A stretch of DNA of 64,000 nt from Peribacillus simplex NBRC 15720 = DSM 1321 (GTDB taxonomy: Bacteria > Bacillota > Bacilli > Bacillales > DSM-1321): the NCBI RefSeq assembly GCF_002243645.1, contig NZ_CP017704.1, forward strand, positions 1,651,501-1,715,500, in the 5' to 3' direction. The notes under the pieces are model-generated. The model saw only the letters and a list, made by a program, of their open reading frames with translations. It searched no databases and was not told the DNA's origin. Positions 46,234-55,346 of this stretch are shown piece by piece (position 1 is the stretch's first letter; each line of letters opens with the position of its first letter). The position numbers and the translations under genes are program-made.

Positions 46234-48185
46234 TTAGCCAGTTGCTCCTCCGCAAAACCGAAGCGCTTCTTGAAGGTCCAAAATTTCCTGGCGGATTTTT
46301 GAATACCCTTCAATTTCGGGCACTTCTTTATTAGTATGTGATCTACCTTTATTTGCCGCTATCGCCATGGTTTCGAAAACATACAGCAGCTGAGCGAGCT
46401 TTCTCTCTGATAGTACTGGCCGTTCAGGCAAGCTGGCATTTAGATAATAGCCCATCTGTTCTATCGAAAATATAACGGGCCAAAGAGATTCCAGTCTAGC
46501 CTTGTTTTTGAATATCTCACCAAGGGATGCATTGTAGACCGTTAATAGATTCACCATATTTGTTTGCATTTTGTTCCTTTCGCTGCTTTCATCAATTGCA
46601 AGGTCATTATCTTTTTCAGAGAACGCCATCAATAATAACTGCCCCTGGCTTCGAATCGTTTTGGCTATCAAATGATTGAGAAGACTGGATGCCGAACGAC
46701 TTCCGAGCAACAGCGACCCAATAAGACCTATCAGGCTTCCAACGACGATATCGGTTATCCTTACAGTCGCAAAAAAACTGAAATCATAGCTTTGAGATGA
46801 ATATTCCGCCATGATCAATGCTGAAGGGGTAAAAAACATCGCCGCCAATCCATAATTCCGAACGATGAAAAGCTCTGTAATGAATGTTAAACATAAAATG
46901 ATCAGAACGATGATGAACTCGTTATGAACGGATGCAAGAATTAAACTTGCAATCAGGAGTCCGATGACCGTCCCGAAAGTCCTTTGGACCGCCCATGGAA
47001 TGTGGCGATGATGGTCGAACCCGACATAACGGCCGCACAGGATAAGGGAATCCAGTACGAACGGTTAAAATTGGCGGAATAGGCGATGATGGCAGCAATG
47101 GTAAGGATTGTTCCATATCGAACGGAAGAGAGGAAGACAATTGAATTCTTATCGAACGCCCCAAGAAAAATGGTTTTTAAAGAAGGCTTTGAGATGGTTG
47201 CTGCTTGATCGATTTTCTGGACAGGTTCATTCATGATGGCATCTGCATTATAAATCTTCATGAATAACTCTTCCACCTCTTCAGTCATTTGGTCAGGTTG
47301 AAGGATCTTTTTTTTATTCTTTGTTTTAGATGCAATGGAACCGGCCAGGGCACGAACGGATTGACCTAATTCTGGCGGCAGTACGATATTTTTGTTCAAG
47401 GAAATTTCCAGTGCCTCCAAGAATATGGCATTTGCATGTTCATTCAATAAGAACAACCGCTTTAACTCATCTGAACTTCGCCTGTTTGAAAACCCGGCTA
47501 ACAGTGTATCTTCAGCGTGTTTCATCGCCAATACCGTTCCCTGTCTTGCTTTATTGAATTTCTCGGTTCCCATGGAATCAAAAAATGCCCCCAATTCTCT
47601 GTACACCTTTTCCATCGCAAGCGATTCTGGTCCATGAGGGTTGAAAAACCAGCCTAACATACAGATTATCCAAGATAGTGCCCCACCCATTAAAACGAGG
47701 CCTCCACGCAACGGGGCCAGACTTTGATCTACGGGCATACCTGTCGCAAGTGCAAAACTTAAGACGAAGAAAACCGCCGAAGGACCGGCAATCTTTAATG
47801 CACCAAATAGAAAAAAAACACTTGCCCCGATGATTCCCATCATTATGGCTGTTCCCAATTGGTATGGAGCCAAAAGCGTCCCTAAAACAACAGATAAAGC
47901 AAGACCCACCATCACAAAGAAAATCTTTTTAGCTCTTTGGTGATACGGTTGGTTAAAAACGTATAAATAAGTGAAACCTCCTATCCCTGCCAGTAAACCG
48001 TAAGCTAAATTTCCGAATAATAAACCAATGAATACAGGTAAGGCAGCAGCTATGCCTGCACTTAGTGCTTTTATCCAAGGAAATGGATTCTTTTTTATTT
48101 CAAAAGCCTGTTTAAATGTCGTATGTATCGTATCCAATTTCAGAGATTCGGAAGAGGACCTGTGCTTATTTTCACCCATTTTCAA
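46234..48185 (-). pseudogene. FUSC-family (aromatic acid exporter-like) membrane protein, frameshifted
   Basis: About 650 residues if read through one break. The N-terminal part (410-codon frame from 48185) has about six helices (ALSAGIAAALPVFIGLLFG...), a long cytosolic segment, then the second membrane block starts (YWIPLSCAAVMSG). After TFH near 46995 the frame shifts; the lost frame continues AVQRTFGTVIGLLIASLILA and on to the 204-codon frame ending at 46234. Relatives read TFHRAVQRTFG, so one base is missing in CATGGGCGG. FUSC proteins export aromatic carboxylates or fluoro-compounds. True mutation or read error cannot be told apart. Confidence 0.82.
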
Positions 48186-48356
48186 TTTATCCTTTCGTTA
48201 ATGATTCTATTAACCCTGCAGTGAAAGCTATGTCTGATAAGGTGACTTCTAATAATTAATATCCTTCATATGGATAAAAAGATACCAATAAAGGTAATGA
48301 AGGATTATCAGTTGGTAGACAAAAGGGGCTCTATCTAAATTTTACAACAAAGTAGA

Positions 48357-48476
48357 ATGGAGCGGTTGTGCGAGACTCCTACGGGGAAAGCGAGAGCCTG
48401 GGGGCAACGTTCAAATTGTCCAAATCCTTAAAAAACTGTAGAGAAACTCGATTTTAGTCAAGTTGGTCTACAGTCT
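48357..48476 (+). repeat. Composite dispersed repeat, second copy
   Basis: GAGCGG, ACTCCTACGGGGAAAGCGAG, then CAACGTTCAAATTGT (48405-48419) and the hairpin CTGTAGAGAAACTCG / AAGTTGGTCTACAG (48436-48473). It shares module order with 5385-5700, which lies in the opposite orientation; the 15-base linker differs at one position. Confidence 0.55.
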
Positions 48477-48499
48477 GGAATAATATCTTATTATGAAAA

Positions 48500-48541
48500 G
48501 GAAAACGGCCTTTCCCCGATTGAATATCGAAAAAAGACCGC
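48500..48541 (-). terminator. Terminator-like hairpin after MDR oxidoreductase
   Basis: CGGTCTTTTTTCG / CGGGGAAAGGCCG imperfect stem with T-rich tail on the minus strand, 65 bases after the gene. A close relative stands at 49909-49943. Confidence 0.5.
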
Positions 48542-48605
48542 TATTATTATTATAAGCTGCTTAAAATCACAACAAAGGACCTTCTTCAGCTTTATTTCCA
48601 TAAAC

Positions 48606-49634
48606 TTATAGTTGAGCGAATTCAGGTTCCGCAACTTTTACAAGTTGTTTACCGAGGTTCGTTCCTTTAAACAAACCTAAAAATGCATCAGGTGTGTTTT
48701 CGAACCCTTCAATAATCGTTTCTTCATACTTCAGCTTTCCTTCTTGAAGCCACTTACCTAAATCCGTAGCACCCTCTTGGAATCTAGCGGCATAATTTCC
48801 AACTGTGAAACCTTTCATAAGTGCACTCGTTTTGATCATAGCCGATTGCAGACGCGGTCCTAAGTCTTTCCCTTCTGCATTATACGAGGAAATCGCTCCG
48901 CATAATGGAATTCGGGCATTCGCATTCAAAAGTGTGAAAACAGCATCGGACACCTCGCCGCCCACATTATCGAAATAAACATCCACTCCATCGGGAACAG
49001 CATTAGCTAAATCTGTCGCAAAACTATCACTTTTATAATTTACGGCTCCATCAAATCCGAGCTCTTTCGTTAAGTACTCAAGTTTTTCATCTGAACCAGC
49101 GATACCAACAACCTTCGCACCTTTAATCTTAGCAATTTGTCCGACTACTGAACCAACTGCTCCAGCCGCTCCTGAAACCACTACAGTTTCACCCTCTTGA
49201 GGTTTACCAATATCAAGCAAACCAAAGTAAGCAGTTAAACCAGTCATTCCAAGAATACCCAAATGAGTTGTGACCGGAGCCACCTTGGGATCTATCACGC
49301 GGATTTCCTTTTCGGTGACAACTGTGTATTCTGCCCAGTCGATATTCCCAACAACGACATCCCCTTGTTTGAAGGAACTCGATTTGGACTCAACAACTTC
49401 AGCAACAACGCCACCCGTGATGACCTTATTCAATTCAAATGGAGCAATATATGATTTGGTATCTTGCATTCTGCCACGCATGTATGGATCGACAGATAAA
49501 TATAGTGTACGTACTAAAATTTCATGATCTTTTGGTGTGGGAACTTCACTCTCAACAAAGTTAAAATCGCCTTTCGAAGGCATACCTTTTGGACGGTTTG
49601 CCAGGGTGATTATTTTTTGTTTAGTTTGTGTCAT
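48606..49634 (-). CDS. NADP-dependent zinc-free MDR oxidoreductase (YfmJ-like)
   Basis: Medium-chain reductase of 342 residues acting on enones or aldehydes (leukotriene B4 dehydrogenase / CurA group). SVDPYMRGRMQDTKSY near 44-59 is the family hallmark; the Rossmann motif VSGAAGAVGSVVGQIAK binds NADPH. No catalytic zinc cysteines are present, as expected. AAGGAGGAACA stands before two consecutive ATGs; the second is taken by spacing and by agreement with the B. subtilis start. The longer upstream frame is unsupported. Confidence 0.9.
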   Translation of the reverse strand: MTQTKQKIITLANRPKGMPSKGDFNFVESEVPTPKDHEILVRTLYLSVDPYMRGRMQDTKSYIAPFELNKVITGGVVAEVVESKSSSFKQGDVVVGNIDWAEYTVVTEKEIRVIDPKVAPVTTHLGILGMTGLTAYFGLLDIGKPQEGETVVVSGAAGAVGSVVGQIAKIKGAKVVGIAGSDEKLEYLTKELGFDGAVNYKSDSFATDLANAVPDGVDVYFDNVGGEVSDAVFTLLNANARIPLCGAISSYNAEGKDLGPRLQSAMIKTSALMKGFTVGNYAARFQEGATDLGKWLQEGKLKYEETIIEGFENTPDAFLGLFKGTNLGKQLVKVAEPEFAQL

Positions 49635-49908
49635 CATTGTTCCTCCTTGGTTTTGAATACGTAATTTCGAAAAGAAGCGTATCACTGATGAAGTTCATAG
49701 GTCAAAGAATATGATTGGCTATTGCTTCCATAACACTTTTTATGTAGCCTTTCCTGAAAATCCTAAACTTGCTACGACCTATTATGTCCCATGTTTTTCA
49801 TTCATATAAAGGTCATGAGGAAAAGGCCTTGTTACCTCTCATGTTCATTAAGAATAAATAATGTCGCTAGACTTCTAAAATATACGGTTCGCTTCCTGGA
49901 AAATTTAA

Positions 49909-49943
49909 CGGCCTTTCCCCGTTTGGATACCAAGAAAAGGCCG
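49909..49943 (-). terminator. Terminator-like hairpin downstream of mgtE
   Basis: CGGCCTTTTCTTGG / CCAAACGGGGAAAGGCCG stem on the minus strand, about 180 bases past the mgtE stop. Loosely the same sequence as the hairpin at 48500-48541. Confidence 0.5.
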
Positions 49944-50125
49944 CAGCTTGAAATACACTATTTTTATTGGTCTGCTTGGCAAATGTTCAAGCTCAGCAGC
50001 TACTTTTTTTCTTCTTATCTAAATTCCCGATGTAAAACGTCAGCCTGGACAGTTTGTACTGCTGAGACTATGTACGCCCTTGATAAAACTTTGCAAACAT
50101 ATGTGAACTTGGTTTAATGGATAGT

Positions 50126-51484
50126 CTACATCAATTTTGAAATAAACATCGTTGCAATTCCAAAGTAAATAAGTAAAGAGAGTATATCATTTAATGTTGT
50201 AATTAACGGACCAGAAGCAACTGCAGGATCGATGTTAAATTTATATAATATCAGAGGAATAATGGTCCCAGCTAAAGTCCCGATAATTAGGGTCATCACT
50301 AACGAACTTCCAACCACTATTCCCAGAACGGGATTTCCCTGCCAAACATAAGCTATGATGGAAATTAATATTCCACAGGTAATACCTATTATCAATCCAA
50401 CTTTCAGTTCCCGTATAATAAGTCTGGTTACGACTCCTTTATCCGTATCACTAGTGATTAGGCCTCTTACAACAACTGCTAAAGATTGAGTACCTGTATT
50501 TCCAGTCATCCCCGCGATCATCGGCATAAAGAAAGCAAGTGCAACAACTTTGGACAATGTTTCTTCAAAACCGCTTATAATAGTTCCAGACACTAACCCG
50601 ATAAATAAAAGTAAAATAAGCCAGGGTAGCCGACGGTATGCGGCCACGTGCGCCTTCGTGTCAAAGTCTATAGCTTTACCGGATGCCGATAATTTTTCAA
50701 TATCTTCATTCGCTTCCTTAATGACAACATCAATAATATCATCGACGGTTACAATTCCTAATAACTCATTATTTTTTTCAACTACAGGAATTGCTAAAAA
50801 ATCATATCGCTCAATAACACGAGCTACCTCTTCTTGGTCTTCATAAACAGATACGGAAATAACCCGGCTATACATAATATCTTGAATTTTTTCAGATTCA
50901 TCATTTATTATTAAATCCCGATATGACACAACACCTACTAATTTTTTATCATTATCTATAACATAAAGATAGTTGATCGTTTCCGAAAACTCCGCAAAGA
51001 TTTTCAGTTTTTCAACAGATTCACGAACCGTATAATGTTGGGGAATCCATACAAAACGGTTTGTCATTATTCGCCCGGCCGTTTCAGGGGGATAATTCAT
51101 GATATTTTGAACGATTTTTGATTCTTCTTGTTTCATACCTGAAAGAAGTTCTTCGATTTTTCCAGGGGATAGGTCCTCTAACAATGAAGCTAGATCATCA
51201 TTATCCATTAAATCCATTACATGGCCGGATTTCTCTATTCCTAATTTACTAAGAATTTTTAATTGATGTACTTTTTCAACTTCTTGAATCAGTTCAGCGA
51301 TTTGTTCTGAATCAAGTAATAACAAGAAACGTGTATGGTGTTTTTCTGGCAGCCCCTCAAAAATCCGCGCAATGTCATATGGTTGGAGTTCTTCTACTAT
51401 TGCTTGAAATTCTTTCTTTTTTCCTTCTTTTAAAACTTTTATGATTTGTAAAGTTATTTGATCTTCCGTCAGGACTTTTATCAT
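50126..51484 (-). CDS. mgtE: Magnesium transporter MgtE
   Basis: Mg2+ channel/transporter of 452 residues. The N-terminal superhelical domain is followed by two CBS domains (about 130-250: MTNRFVWIPQHYTVRESVEKL, MYSRVISVSVYEDQEEVARVI), a plug helix and five C-terminal helices with the conserved MPMIAGMTGNTGTQSLAVVVRGL pore segment. The ATG at 51484 is used; a GTG four codons earlier overlaps the AAGGAG ribosome site and is unlikely. A Mg2+-sensing M-box leader about 300 bases upstream controls it. Confidence 0.95.
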   Translation of the reverse strand: MIKVLTEDQITLQIIKVLKEGKKKEFQAIVEELQPYDIARIFEGLPEKHHTRFLLLLDSEQIAELIQEVEKVHQLKILSKLGIEKSGHVMDLMDNDDLASLLEDLSPGKIEELLSGMKQEESKIVQNIMNYPPETAGRIMTNRFVWIPQHYTVRESVEKLKIFAEFSETINYLYVIDNDKKLVGVVSYRDLIINDESEKIQDIMYSRVISVSVYEDQEEVARVIERYDFLAIPVVEKNNELLGIVTVDDIIDVVIKEANEDIEKLSASGKAIDFDTKAHVAAYRRLPWLILLLFIGLVSGTIISGFEETLSKVVALAFFMPMIAGMTGNTGTQSLAVVVRGLITSDTDKGVVTRLIIRELKVGLIIGITCGILISIIAYVWQGNPVLGIVVGSSLVMTLIIGTLAGTIIPLILYKFNIDPAVASGPLITTLNDILSLLIYFGIATMFISKLM

Positions 51485-51649
51485 TTCGTCACTCACTCCT
51501 TTTTAGGGGAGCCAAAAAATATTTCCCTTAAATATAATAAGAGTAAAAAAAATATTATTATTCCCCATCCAAAATCTTTGTGTTCATTCAATTTTCATTA
51601 AGCTTCGAGTATATCGTCGTGAATAGTTATCCTCTATCCTCACCACTAG

Positions 51650-51687
51650 GAAAAAATAAAAACACCTCCATTACAAATGAAGGTGTC
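51650..51687 (-). terminator. mgtE: M-box expression-platform terminator
   Basis: GACACCTTCATT / AATGGAGGTGTT stem followed by TTTTATTTTTT on the minus strand, between the riboswitch and mgtE. It should form at high Mg2+ and stop transcription. Confidence 0.8.
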
Positions 51688-51721
51688 AAATACGGTATAT
51701 ATGCGTACATACATTGTCTGG

Positions 51722-51765
51722 ATGACAAATACAAACGGTCGTATACGACTGAATGACAAATACAA
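51722..51765. repeat. Direct repeats flanking a palindrome in the mgtE leader
   Basis: ATGACAAATACAA occurs at 51722-51734 and again at 51753-51765, with the perfect palindrome GTCGTATACGAC (51738-51749) between them. The block lies between the M-box aptamer and the terminator. Confidence 0.6.
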
Positions 51766-51778
51766 GCATAAATCCAGT

Positions 51779-51935
51779 TCCTCCATTCGTAGAGCTTTAG
51801 CACTGTGTGGCATAGGACAAAGCCAGCTACATTAAAAACCACCTTATGTCGATGGTTTCTGTTGACCCATTGGCGTCTTTCGACATTTTTGGGCAGTAGC
51901 GTATCTCCTACACAGGAGCCTCACCTAACGAGGAT
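51779..51935 (-). promoter_or_regulatory. M-box (ykoK) magnesium riboswitch
   Basis: The minus strand carries the conserved blocks in order: CGTTAGGTGAGGCTCCTG, GGAGATACGCTACTGCCCA, GACGCCAATGGGTCAACAGA, ATCGACATAAGGTGG, and AGCTGGCTTTGTCCTATGCC ending near CTAAAGCTCTACGA. This is the Mg2+-binding aptamer found before mgtE and other Mg2+ transport genes. Confidence 0.95.
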
Positions 51936-52290
51936 ATTTAATTTACACATCCACTCTAAAAGAGTTTCTTTTAGATGTCAATGTTTGATTCAAATAATTC
52001 TTAGGTACCATGAAAACAACACCGACTTAAGCGCTCTCGATTAAGACTGACTAATTGAATATCTCTTCGATATTTTTTTAAAACACCCCTCAGTACAACC
52101 GCAATTACCACCATATTTAAAAAGAACAACGAAAAAACAAATGCAACCGCAAGGGGAAAATTGGAATTATATATTAAAAATTCCTTATAATGAAGACGGA
52201 TATGAATGACTGAAACAAAAAAACACGTTACATGTTCTAATAAAAAATATCTTTTTATCTCTAATTATTTAAAGAAAGGAAATTGCTCAA
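51936..52290. other. Intergenic region, mgtE promoter side
   Basis: Holds the promoter region of the M-box/mgtE transcript and the leader of the hydrolase gene. A short minus-strand frame near 52001-52114 lacks a ribosome site. Confidence 0.4.
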
Positions 52291-53634
52291 ATGAAAAGAC
52301 CTTTTTCGATTATATGTATTATCGTAAGTGCTTTTGTATTAATGGTAGGTTGCAGAACCAAGGACACGGTACATGTGGAAGAGAAATCGAAGGAAGTGAG
52401 CTCGTTGAAAGCTATTGAAGGCAGGTGGGAGGGAGATATTAAGATTCCAAATCAACCGCTTCCAATCATTGTTCATTTTACGAAGAAAGATGGAACGATT
52501 AGTATTCCTGTACAAGGGTTGAACGAATTCCCCTTAACAAGTGTAAAGTTAAGTAAATCAGACTTGTTTTTTGATATGAAAATCCAAAATCAGCAAATAA
52601 CGTTTGATGGGAAAGTAGATCAGGAAAGGATTGCAGGAACATTTGTTCAAAAAGGGCAAGCGTTCCCATTTGAATTGCTTAAGAAATCCGATCAGGCAGT
52701 TGAAGAAAAAGAATCAGGTGAAATCGTGCAGGCCGACTTAAAGAACGGAACCATTAAAGGCCTTTTAGAAACACCAAAAAATAAAGGGCCTTTTCCTGTG
52801 ATGATTATAATTGCGGGTTCTGGCCCGACCGATAAAGATGGTAACACCATTGCAAATCCCGGGAAAAATGATAGTTTGAAAATGTTAGCCGAGAGTCTTG
52901 CTGAAAAAGGCATCGCAAGCATTAGGTATGATAAGCGCGGAATTGGTGAAAATATGCAATTGGCAGGAAATGAAAAGGACCTGAGATTTGAACAATATAT
53001 TGATGATGCAGCTGCTTGGGTTCAATTTGCTAAAAAGGATGGCCGTTTTTCCAAAGTCGGCATCATCGGCCATAGTGAAGGCTCTTTAATTGGAATGGCG
53101 GCTGCAAAGAAAACAGAAACAGACATATTCATTTCATTAGCGGGTGCAGGCGAACCTATTGACCAATTACTCATTAAACAGCTTGAAGAGCAACTGACAC
53201 CGAAGTTATTAACGGAATCCAAAGATATACTGGCAAAGCTAAAACAAGGAAAACAAGTCGAGACTGTCAGTGCTGATTTGCAAAGTGTATTCCGTCCTTC
53301 TGTTCAACCTTACATGATTTCTTGGATTCAATATAACCCGATTAAATCAGTAAAGGAACTGAATATCCCTGTTCTAATCGTAAACGGCAATAGAGACATT
53401 CAAGTGCCGGCAACTAACGCAAAAGCGTTACATAAGGAAAAAGGCGATTCTGAATTACTTATACTCGAAAAGATGAATCATGTATTGAAAGAAGCCCCTG
53501 CAGATCGAAATGGAAATTTAGCAACCTATACAAATCCTGAACTACCATTATCTCCTGGATTGGTAAATGGAATTATTGAATTTTTAAACAAATATGACAT
53601 CACCAGTAATGACGATCATAAAAATGACAATTGA
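52291..53634 (+). CDS. Alpha/beta-hydrolase lipoprotein
   Basis: Extracytoplasmic lipoprotein of 447 residues: hydrophobic signal and lipobox MVGC (Cys21). An N-terminal beta-rich domain (about 40-140, EGRWEGDIKIP...FDGKVDQERIAGTF) precedes an alpha/beta-hydrolase of the S33/BAAT-like kind: oxyanion region IIAGSGPTDKDGN, RYDKRGIGE, nucleophile Ser in GHSEGS, Asp in NGNRDIQVP and His in MNHVLK. This full triad predicts an active esterase or peptidase at the outer membrane face. AAAGGAAA lies upstream. Monocistronic. Confidence 0.88.
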   Translation: MKRPFSIICIIVSAFVLMVGCRTKDTVHVEEKSKEVSSLKAIEGRWEGDIKIPNQPLPIIVHFTKKDGTISIPVQGLNEFPLTSVKLSKSDLFFDMKIQNQQITFDGKVDQERIAGTFVQKGQAFPFELLKKSDQAVEEKESGEIVQADLKNGTIKGLLETPKNKGPFPVMIIIAGSGPTDKDGNTIANPGKNDSLKMLAESLAEKGIASIRYDKRGIGENMQLAGNEKDLRFEQYIDDAAAWVQFAKKDGRFSKVGIIGHSEGSLIGMAAAKKTETDIFISLAGAGEPIDQLLIKQLEEQLTPKLLTESKDILAKLKQGKQVETVSADLQSVFRPSVQPYMISWIQYNPIKSVKELNIPVLIVNGNRDIQVPATNAKALHKEKGDSELLILEKMNHVLKEAPADRNGNLATYTNPELPLSPGLVNGIIEFLNKYDITSNDDHKNDN

Positions 53635-53880
53635 GAATTGTGTCTCCCCCGGGTTTGCAAAGATCACTCAAATGATCCTCGTGCCCCCAATATTAGGGTG
53701 AATAATCATTTAAGTTGTATCATCTTAGCCCTGGGTATCCCATAAAGGTTTGTATTAATAACAGAAATGAAGATCATTTAGAATTCCCAGGAGATATCGA
53801 TATTATAGAATTGAATAGTTTATTAAATGAGTTAAATGCACTTTAAATAATTCTATATTGCTATGTAGAAGTTAAATATA
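53635..53880. other. Intergenic region with possible gene remnant
   Basis: The + frame 53706-53846 codes FKLYHLSPGYPIKVC and ends ELNSLLNELNAL without any start codon or ribosome site; it may be the C-terminal stump of a lost gene, ended by the hairpin that follows. Confidence 0.3.
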
Positions 53881-53918
53881 AAAACAAAAGGCAGAATAAT
53901 TCTGCCTTTTGTTTTTTA
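53881..53918. terminator. Bidirectional terminator
   Basis: AAAACAAAAGGCAGAAT pairs with ATTCTGCCTTTTGTTTT; T run on the + strand. Confidence 0.85.
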
Positions 53919-54332
53919 TATTTTCTCCGAGATACTCTGTCCCACTTTTAAATTATAAGCTAATAATCTTTTTAGAAAAAGCAGCAACCAGAAAAGCTCC
54001 CTCATGCCGAATTATTGGTACAAGTGCTAGTAACTGTGGAGCAAATATTCGACTGGTCCTTCATAAAGTACATACCAAAATCAGTTTTTGTCATTCCCAA
54101 AATAGTACGTAAAATATATTCTATCGAGGTAATTGTCGGAAATATTGTCCACTTAAAATGGACCTTCTTCATTTTCATGACGATATTCACCAGTTTGGAA
54201 TTGGTGAACTATTCTTTTTCAACAAAACCTTACTTTCAGAAAAACAATGGTAGGTAATCTAACAAAGAGGAAGATTTTGTATAAAATCATTAGTATAATT
54301 GATGAAATTACAGTAAGAAAGGAAAGATCACT
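53919..54332. other. Intergenic region without recognised gene
   Basis: AT-rich, with overlapping short frames on both strands, none preceded by a ribosome site. Confidence 0.4.
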
Positions 54333-54458
54333 ATGAAGATGTTTATACATGCTTTAAAAAAGAATACCACATGTATCCTTGAAATCATTTATCTATATAT
54401 ACTGTTCTTTTTTTCAGAGCTACAAACTACCACTGCAAGCATATTAAAAATAAAGTAG
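54333..54458 (+). CDS. Small hypothetical membrane peptide, 41 residues
   Basis: Begins MKMFIHALKKNTTCILEIIY followed by LYILFFFSELQ and a short Thr-rich tail: one hydrophobic helix. GAAAGGA lies nine bases before the ATG. No terminator or partner gene is obvious, so it may be spurious. Confidence 0.35.
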   Translation: MKMFIHALKKNTTCILEIIYLYILFFFSELQTTTASILKIK

Positions 54459-54913
54459 GAATTATGTAATTCAAACCTCATGAATGAACTTATGAAAAAA
54501 GATCCTCTAGTTCGAAACATTCCCTAACGATATTTTATTTTTTCTCCATAATCAGAACTTTCAATAGTCAAAACAGCCCTTTGGCACGCTTTGTCTGTGT
54601 ATGATCATCAAGGGCGAAATGACAATTCCCTTTGCTGCCTCCAAATCGATAAACTTGGAGGTCCGACAAGCGTTTTTAGATTTTAACTCAGTCCTGTGAC
54701 TCAATTCTAACCAACCTGACTTGATATTCAGATGAGCCCCTTTTTTCAACAGCTAATGATTATTCTATCTATCATCCCTACTGCGCTACCGCTTACTGGC
54801 CGTGAATGAAGGTTTTGAAAAACACTTGGGTAAAAATGTTCTTTTCAATTGAAAAACATAAGTTCACCAAAAAGGGACAAACTGTATTTGAAAAAAGAAA
54901 GGAGATGTGAGAC

Positions 54914-55042
54914 ATGACAAAAAAATTTAATAAAGGTAGCCGTAATCAAAATTCACCGCAATTACACGGCCAAGCTCCTGTTAGTGGGGACAACAGTAAA
55001 GGAAATAAAAGAAATAAAGATCAAAGTTCTAAAACAGAGTAA
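54914..55042 (+). CDS. Small acid-soluble spore protein P-like peptide, 42 residues
   Basis: Begins MTKKFNKGSRNQNSPQLHGQ and ends DQSSKTE. It is rich in Asn, Lys, Gly, Gln and Ser, without hydrophobic residues, resembling the minor spore protein SspP/CotL group (short N/K/G-rich with a central PxPLSG-type segment, here APVSGDN). AAAGGAGATG precedes the ATG and a perfect terminator follows. The family link is by composition only. Confidence 0.6.
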   Translation: MTKKFNKGSRNQNSPQLHGQAPVSGDNSKGNKRNKDQSSKTE

Positions 55043-55049
55043 TTAATTG

Positions 55050-55084
55050 AAACAAACCGGCCATATTCAGGCCGGTTTGTTTCA
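55050..55084 (+). terminator. Terminator after spore-protein-like gene
   Basis: GAAACAAACCGGCC / GGCCGGTTTGTTTC, a perfect 14-bp stem with a seven-base loop. Confidence 0.85.
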
Positions 55085-55346
55085 TTTGTAGATTAATCTT
55101 CTTTGGTTTCCATGGATTCTCAAGTCACCCCTTCCCTCTTTACTCCAAAAAAGGGAAACTCGCTGAATTACCATGTGCACTGGACCACCTTTGGTTTCAA
55201 AAAAAGTGCAATTCTTTGTCGGTCTACAATATCGCGTTATCCGAACTCGATGTAAATAAATCCTGCAAAACTGTCCGCATATCGCATAGTTGAGGGCATT
55301 CGTTATTTATTATTATATTGAAAGCGAAATTATTAATCATGTTGAG

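Noticed and set aside
52001..52114. Minus-strand frame MVVIAVVLRGVLKKYRRDIQ, hydrophobic then basic
   Set aside because: It looks protein-like and the frame stays open further upstream, but no start codon has a ribosome site; it may be a remnant.
53706..53846. + strand frame ending IIELNSLLNELNAL
   Set aside because: No start codon in the open stretch; at best a C-terminal stump.
54015..54257. 80-codon + strand frame
   Set aside because: No ribosome site, odd composition, overlapping frames on both strands; kept as intergenic.
54561..54749. 62-codon minus frame (SGWLELSHRTELKSKN...)
   Set aside because: It has a TTG start without a ribosome site and no recognisable family; possibly an old remnant, not supported as a gene.
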